From NCBI GenBank assembly GCA_002633025.1, contig NMRB01000063.1:221482-285481 (forward strand): a stretch of DNA of 64,000 nt. The letters are read 5' to 3'. The translations under genes were made by a program, and so were the position numbers. Below, one piece after another: positions 58,591 to 64,000 of this stretch. Under the pieces are notes generated by a model, which saw only the letters and a list, made by a program, of their open reading frames with translations, was not told the origin of the DNA and searched no databases. How positions within the stretch are numbered: position 1 is the stretch's first letter; each line of letters starts with the position of its first letter. The DNA is from Notospermus geniculatus (Eukaryota; Nemertea; Pilidiophora; Heteronemertea; Lineidae).

Positions 58591-58864
58591 TAATTCTGCA
58601 CCTATCCCACGCAATATCAAAGTATTAATATTCATGTATTCACTATGCGTTATACTATATTGTAAATGATACAATGGAAAGCCTGATGTCGGATTTCTGT
58701 GAATTTGTTTCCATTGTATCAACTGTGAAGTCGAACAGAAAGATTTTATTTATCAGGCCATTTGATTCGCACTTCACACAAGAATGATCGCACGCGTCAA
58801 ACTTGCGATCGCCGGATGTGGTTTGTCCGGTTACGTGCATGCAATTCCTATTAAATGCTTTGCT

Positions 58865-59110
58865 TTCGCTATCACGCCACGATTGAAATTGTGGTCTTAT
58901 TCTGTTCCCGCTATCACGAATCACGCCACGATTAAGTAATTGTGGTGGTTCTATCAGTTCATGAAGTCAGGCAATCGTATCGATCGTAGAAATGTTTTTG
59001 ACGGTCCAAAAATTTTCCTAGGTGCCGCTTGAAATCGTGGTGATCCTATCAGATCTTGAGGTCAGTCGTGGCAATCGTGTTCATCGTAGAAAAGTTTTTG
59101 ACGGTTCAAA
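58865..59110. repeat. Dispersed repeat with GTGGTGATCCTATCAGATCT words
   Basis: A rearranged copy of words from 55950-56425: CACGCCACGATTGAAAT, GATCCTATCAGATCTTGAGG and GATCGTAGAAAAGTTTTTGA. Confidence 0.6.
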
Positions 59111-59112
59111 AG

Positions 59113-60183
59113 TTTAAGCTAGGAATCCACTGCTGATTTTCTGCTTTAGAAAAATCAGCAGTGGAAAAATCAGCACTGCTGATTTTCTGCTATTGCGACT
59201 TGCTTTGCAACCTGCAAGCAGAACCAGGTTGAAAATCACAGGTGGATTCTCCGCTTAAGCTAGGAATCCACCATTTTGGTTTCCAATCTGATTTTGCGTT
59301 GCGACTTGCTTTGCAACTGGGCACTCGATCGCCGTAGTGGACTCGCTAGACGTGATTCCACCAATGACGAAGATGTGATCAATTTCAGTCGGCAATTGGT
59401 CGGAGACCGGTATCAGTTCCTTGCGATCGTATTCAATCGCAGGTATGCAGCAAGTTGTAAAGCAAGTCGCAACGCAGAAAATCAACGGTAGATTCCTAGC
59501 TTTAGGTCGGTCCAATGATGTTCGATACAGGCTGGGTTTACACCTTGGGATTTTCTGCGTTGCAACTTGCTTTGCAACATGCTACCTGCGATTGAATACG
59601 ATCGCAAGGAACCGGTCGCTGACCGATTGCCGACTGAAATTGACCACATCTTCGCCATTGGTGGAAATCACGTCTGGCGAGTCCACTACGGCGGTCGAGT
59701 GCCCAGTTGCAAAAGCAAGTCGCAACGAAAAATCAGCTTGAAATGGTGAGTTCCTAGCTTAAGGGATCTTGCGACTCAGAGGTAACCTTTGATTTCGAAT
59801 TCACGATGGAGTTGATGGATGCCTATGGAATACTCTAGCCAGTGACTTCACACAAGCAAATACAATTCACGAAGCTCTTGGTGCAAATAGCTTGTTGCAT
59901 TTAATATAGCACTAACGCTAGGAATCCACTGCTGATTTTCTGCTTTGCGACTTGCTTTGCAACCTGCTACCTGCGATTGAATACGCAGCAAGGAACTGCT
60001 ACCGGTCGCCGCCGACCTGAAATTGACCACATCTTTGCCATTCCACTGGTGGAAATCAGGTCCAGCTGGTCCACTACGGCGATCGAGTGCCCAGTTGCAA
60101 CGGAACCCAAATTGCAAAGCTACATGTAGTCGCAATACAAAATCGGGTGGAAAACCACAGGTGGATTCCCCGCTTGACACGTA
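59113..60183. mobile_element. Cluster of four MITEs with GCTAGGAATCCAC ends
   Basis: Four neighbouring copies at about 59113-59260, 59262-59503, 59525-59758 and 59925-60175. Each holds TGCGACTTGCTTTGCAAC, CGATCGCCGTAGTGGACTCG or the inverse, and GGTGGATTC-type ends in alternating orientation. Same family as 38410 and 46620. Some copies are flanked by TTAAG, but the flanks are not uniform. Confidence 0.75.
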
Positions 60184-60796
60184 ACTCGGTGTGAAATACA
60201 AAATGATTGTACGTCGTTAATTTTTTCATGGCGGATGAAGATCAAGTGTAATAAAAATATGAAAAAAGGCAAGTGTGGAAAATGCCTTTATTCAAGTAAT
60301 TCTATACGAATTCTGTACGAATTCTCTCCAGGCATGGGCACAAACGTCTTCAGGATTCTTCGAAGCATCCTGTGTACACCTAAATTTCATCGGTGAGGAG
60401 GGATGTCTCATGGGCGGGAAATGGTCTGAGATGATATCATGTCACGCGAGCATTGTCAGTCAACCATTTAGGAATTCTCTAAACCTGACCTCAAACGAAC
60501 TTAAAATCCATTTATCGGTTAATCGGAGGATTTAGATATCAATATTATCAACAGGCCTAGGCCCTATACTTCAAGTCAGCACACATGGATGCGAGCTGGT
60601 ATTGTTGAAAGATTGTCTCAACAAATACATGTATTTAGTTAATAGCAATAAATGTGTCACCATGTTTCTAATAGATGTGCACAAGTCATGCACATGTTCC
60701 AATTTAAGCAGAAAATTTGGATTATCAGCTGCTTTCAAATTGTCTCATCCATGAAACGTTATGGTTTATAACATTCCTTTTGTTACCAAAGTGCTT

Positions 60797-61030
60797 CGAA
60801 GGCCCGGATCCAGGGAGCCCCCCCCATCCCCCCCCCCCATTTTTTTAGCAAGAAAAAAATTAATCAGATAAAAAATCGAGTACATTATTTTGCTCTCAGA
60901 TGCCAGGAAACATCTAAAAATTGTCAAATTTTTTTCTGGGGGCTACGCCCGTTTGGGCTTCGCACTTCGATGATCACCGCTTCCGTCGAGCTAACCCCCC
61001 CCCCTTCTGTCAATCCTGGATCCGGCTCTG
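60797..61030. mobile_element. Foldback element with GGATCCAGGGAG ends
   Basis: CCCGGATCCAGGGAGCCCCC at the left faces CCTGGATCCGGCTC at the right, with poly-C tracts next to both. No protein is encoded. Confidence 0.55.
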
Positions 61031-61166
61031 TTTCGTCATAATTACGCATCTTCCTGCTTGGATAGGTAGAGTTTTGCAGGGCCTTGTCTGAAGACATCAT
61101 CCAATCAGAACGCTCGAGAGCTTCTTGGGTCGTTGGTTTTTTGCGTCACATGCCTGTGTGATCATG

Positions 61167-62424
61167 TTATCTCAACTCAAGTCGCCTTTCATTTTCATTA
61201 ACTTCATCACTTAGGTAGATCTCCGGGTACTTTTTACTGATGAAGTACACGGTCAGCAAATCAGCGCTCGGCTGTGTGGGTTTCGTCTTACTCCTTTTGT
61301 TCTCTCTCTGGAAGACTTTGATCTCGTCGTCTATTGGGGCCTTTTTTTCAAGGCAATTGCCTTTCTCAATAATCGTTCTCATCGTCCGCTCCCCGAAGTC
61401 AGAAATCAGGTCGTCTTGTTCATAAAGCGAATTATGTCGACTTCGACAGGAAACTGGAGTGGCGAAGGGAAGTAGTCAATTGAAGACACTCAATCATACC
61501 ACCAGAGAAAAAATCGTATCATTTACTAAATTATACGTACTAGTTGATATGGTGATTTGTAATTATTATTCATGCAGGCCGATATCATTTTGTGATGCGG
61601 ATCCAAGAATTTCCTGCTGGTTATCGCAAGTGCTCATGTCCTCAAATACATGCACCAACAAAAACTAGAGCTTGTCCAAAGATTTTTGTAACATGCATGT
61701 ATATGATAAAAATTTTCAAGGTAGGCAAAGCGGGTGACGAGGTAAGCCACAAAAGTACGTTCGTTTTCACTACCGCATATTTGTGGTTTCACCAAGGTAT
61801 TTACATGATTTATGATATTGGGTATTGCATGTTTACTTGATTACATCAAGTTCGCCCACAAAATCCAGGGGAAAGGATAATAATGGAATTCAGAACGCAT
61901 GCGACGAATGTACTCAGTTCGTCGGCTTGCATGCCTTTGATGGTAAACGTTAAGCCACTGTCAACAATATGGTAAACTAGCTTCTTAGTCATATCGACAT
62001 GCCGAGACCAAGGCCTATGACGGTGTGATATGAATCATCCTATACATGTATTAAACACCAAAATGGTGTGACCTACATTTCTATAATGGCCCTGATAAAA
62101 ATGCCCTTGGAAATACTCTGGGCCCCGGGTTTACCACACACCCACATACTATAAGCTGGATTTTCTGACGTTAGTCATATATATGATTTCCTTTTTCTCA
62201 CAGTTCAAGTGGATTTTGCAAGGGCTATCAGCAGCAATTGGTTGATGAATTAACACCGTAGGAGTGGTAGACAATCGCAAATCATAATTTAGTACGACAG
62301 ACATGCCATCTTGGATGACGCATTCGCAAGGTACTCTCCGCCGTGTGACAGGTATTTTGTTGTGGCTGTGAGCGATTCCATTTGAGATCTTACAGGTTTG
62401 CCAGAGCTTTACGTGCGTAGGTCG
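61167..62424 (-). CDS. Possible partial gene with extracellular cysteine-containing segment
   Basis: Two candidate exons on the minus strand. Exon n (62424-62202) follows a strong TTTTTTCAG acceptor and encodes RPTHVKLWQTCKISN, then RVPCECVIQDGMSVVLNY, then DLRLSTTP and CKIHLN. The C-x-C, DLRL and later Cys pattern is reminiscent of CUB-like extracellular domains. It ends at GTGAGA in phase 1. If unspliced the frame stops at 62154. The last exon (61453-61167) follows ACTCCAG in matching phase 1 and encodes a charged tail with DDLISDFGERTMRTIIEK and PSADLLTVYFISKKYPEIYL, then a TAA stop. No upstream exons, signal peptide or membrane segment were found. The join and the CUB resemblance are inference. 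Confidence 0.35.
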
Positions 62425-62530
62425 CTGAAAAAATCGTTTTTTTTCCCCAATAATAAGAAAATGAAGCAAGAGGAAATCCTCTGACTGCCATTATCTTCCG
62501 CCTTAATCGAAAATAATCAATAAATATGAC

Positions 62531-62734
62531 ATGGCACTGCCTACGTTTTCTAATATCTTGAGGGAAATATCATTTACTGCGGACAAAACAAAGGAAGGAA
62601 GTGACCTCCACACATATAGACTGGTAGAAGAAGGGTTAAACCCAGAAAAAATTAAAAGCATAAATGAAACATGTGTCACTATGTCTGTTGAAGACTCCTC
62701 AATCAAAAGTGTTTCGTTCTTTTGTGAGAATTAA
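62531..62734 (+). CDS. Small open frame, hypothetical
   Basis: 67 codons from ATG: MALPTFSNILREISFTADK, and later EEGLNPEKIKSINETC. The composition looks protein-like (balanced charges, a sequon NET), and the minus-strand frame here is less so. No family is recognised, no splice partner or signal peptide. It may be chance. Confidence 0.2.
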   Translation: MALPTFSNILREISFTADKTKEGSDLHTYRLVEEGLNPEKIKSINETCVTMSVEDSSIKSVSFFCEN

Positions 62735-63054
62735 AAATGAAATACATGTATTAATCAACGTATTATGTGACAAAATAGTGCTACTAAAATGTCATACGGT
62801 GAACGGAGGCTAGATGCAGCACCTAATGCAATTTCATTTGTGGTGCCACAAGAGGCAGACGAAAGCAAGCACAAAAAACCATAATGGAGCCAAATCTAAA
62901 ACATTTAGGTCACTTTCTCTGCCCGATATTAATAGATGCAATTTTGGTAATATTTTTAATGATTTTTATGACCCAGCCAAAATCAATTATTCTGGTTCCA
63001 AGTCAACTCATTCATGGATACACTTACTATTCGAATCCTGCTACATCATCCTCC

Positions 63055-63145
63055 CAGGGCTTTGGTCTCGCTCCTCTTCATACACTTTCGCACGAGTTGA
63101 TGAAGAGGAGCGAGGTAACAACCCCTGCTGTGGGAGGATGCTGCT
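63055..63145. mobile_element. Foldback with CATCCTCCCA...TGGGAGGATG ends
   Basis: CATCATCCTCCCAGGGCTTT and its near-inverse CTGTGGGAGGATGCTG enclose GCTCCTCTTCAT/ATGAAGAGGAGC. The same plan recurs at about 22700-22775, 28740-28815, 41265-41330, 41640-41730 and 49080-49165, which makes it a common family in this window. Confidence 0.65.
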
Positions 63146-63227
63146 ACATGTACATACTGTGCCTGATTGGTTGGTGAAACAATCTATAAATTGGCAACAT
63201 GCAACTTTCAAGGTTCGTGAAATTTGA

Positions 63228-64000
63228 GGGATTTGCGATTCTAGGGTCTCCGAATGAGGGGAGGACCGAGGTTGACGGAGAAGGAAGATCCTGGGAACCA
63301 GTTTGCGTCATCCCTTTTGCGCCAGCGGAGCGTCACGGTCGGGAACTATTCTTCACCGACGTCATAACTCAATACTAATGAGCTAATTTAATATCAAAAA
63401 TAGATAAGCGCTCGCTTATCTATTTTTGTTAATACATAATTAGCCATGTGCTTGGCCGTCAGTAATACACAGCTCTATGTGATTCAGCACTATTGTCTGT
63501 TTTTACATCAGACAGGCGTCATTCAATCATTTTTTATGTATTATAAATTCGTGGGTTAATTCTTTATTAAAACATACATAGAGATGAAACATGCCTTAAA
63601 ACAGACATGTGATTATATTTGACAAATCATATATTAAATATATGTCAAATATATATATTTGTCAATATAATCAAAGAAACTGAAATGATAAGAAAGGTAG
63701 TTTGAAAAAATCTGTTTGCTTGCAGCTAAACCCATTGACTATTAACGGCCAATATGACGGCACCAGTTCCTATGAATTCTATGCTAATTAGGGCGTGACG
63801 TCAGAGACCTGCACGCAAACTGATGCGCAGAGAAAGTAGTTTTGGAGGCTAGCCTAATCCTGGTCAAATGGTTGACCATCCATGTGTTTGTCAAAGGAGC
63901 GCCAGGTGCGGAAGGGGCAGTGATGGTCTAGAACACGGTTGGTTTTTCATCCTTGTCGTTTTTGTAACCCACCGTGTCGCGAACTATTCAAAAGGAGATT
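63228..64000. other. Gene-free end of window
   Basis: No supported gene. It contains a perfect 31-bp palindrome around GATAAGCGCTCGCTTATC at 63397-63427 (also near 22618-22650) and an A/T-rich hairpin at about 63610-63672. Confidence 0.5.

Noticed and set aside
62790-63227. Plus-strand frames with MSYGERRLDAAPNA and DPAKINYSGSKS
   Set aside because: They would need frameshifts to form a longer protein, overlap a foldback at the right end and have no recognised family.

Overview
This is a eukaryotic genomic window. It has spliced genes with GT-AG introns, few coding bases, LINE 3' ends, very many foldback (MITE-like) elements, a minisatellite, two runs of N and two single N bases that mark draft-assembly joins. 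The abundance of AGGCCT, ACATGT and ACCGGT words, the style of the LINE fragment and the gene content suggest a marine invertebrate, perhaps a deuterostome such as an echinoderm. The species cannot be fixed from the sequence alone.

Layout. (1) 0-1.1 kb: two truncated copies of the 3' end of one LINE. (2) 1.1-10.7 kb, plus strand: a complete 14-exon gene for a 957-residue adaptor with a proline-rich N-terminal half and five SH3 domains, the architecture of SH3D19 (EVE-1). Every splice phase closes. (3) 10.7-17.1 kb: no gene seen; foldback elements and a 67-bp minisatellite of about 2 kb. (4) 17.2-19.7 kb, minus strand: a two-coding-exon gene for a secreted, very lysine/alanine-rich protein of about 643 residues. 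(5) 19.7-22.6 kb: two large inverted-repeat elements. (6) 22.6-49.3 kb: four related duplication blocks, A to D. A and B share an upstream part that carries a possible signal-peptide exon on the plus strand. C and D share a different part that carries a minus-strand cytokine-like gene. All four share a non-coding tail. (7) 50.3-58.6 kb: a third, more diverged cytokine-like gene on the minus strand. (8) 58.6-64 kb: clustered MITEs and a possible partial minus-strand gene with an extracellular, cysteine-containing segment.

The main discovery is the minus-strand family at 37.6-58.4 kb. It has three paralogues, each with a signal-peptide exon, an AB-loop exon, a four-cysteine exon and a C-terminal amphipathic-helix exon. 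Intron phases are 1-0-0-0. The predicted fold is a secreted four-helix bundle of about 230 residues. This is the gene plan and layout I recall for long-chain class I helical cytokines (IL-6/CNTF/LIF type). Copy 3 appears complete. Copy 1 is complete except for the 5' half of its last exon, lost at an assembly join. Copy 2 lacks only its short first exon, which may lie in the N gap. Exons are conserved between copy 3 and the others while introns are not. Between the recent duplicates (copies 1 and 2) the exons have changed their amino acids more than the introns seem to have changed. That pattern suggests selection on a signalling or immune ligand. Copy 1 has a TATA-like box and a canonical kappaB site upstream.

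The named genes do not obviously form one pathway. The SH3D19-like adaptor is an intracellular trafficking/scaffold protein, the lysine-rich protein is extracellular, and the cytokine-like cluster is a locally expanded family.
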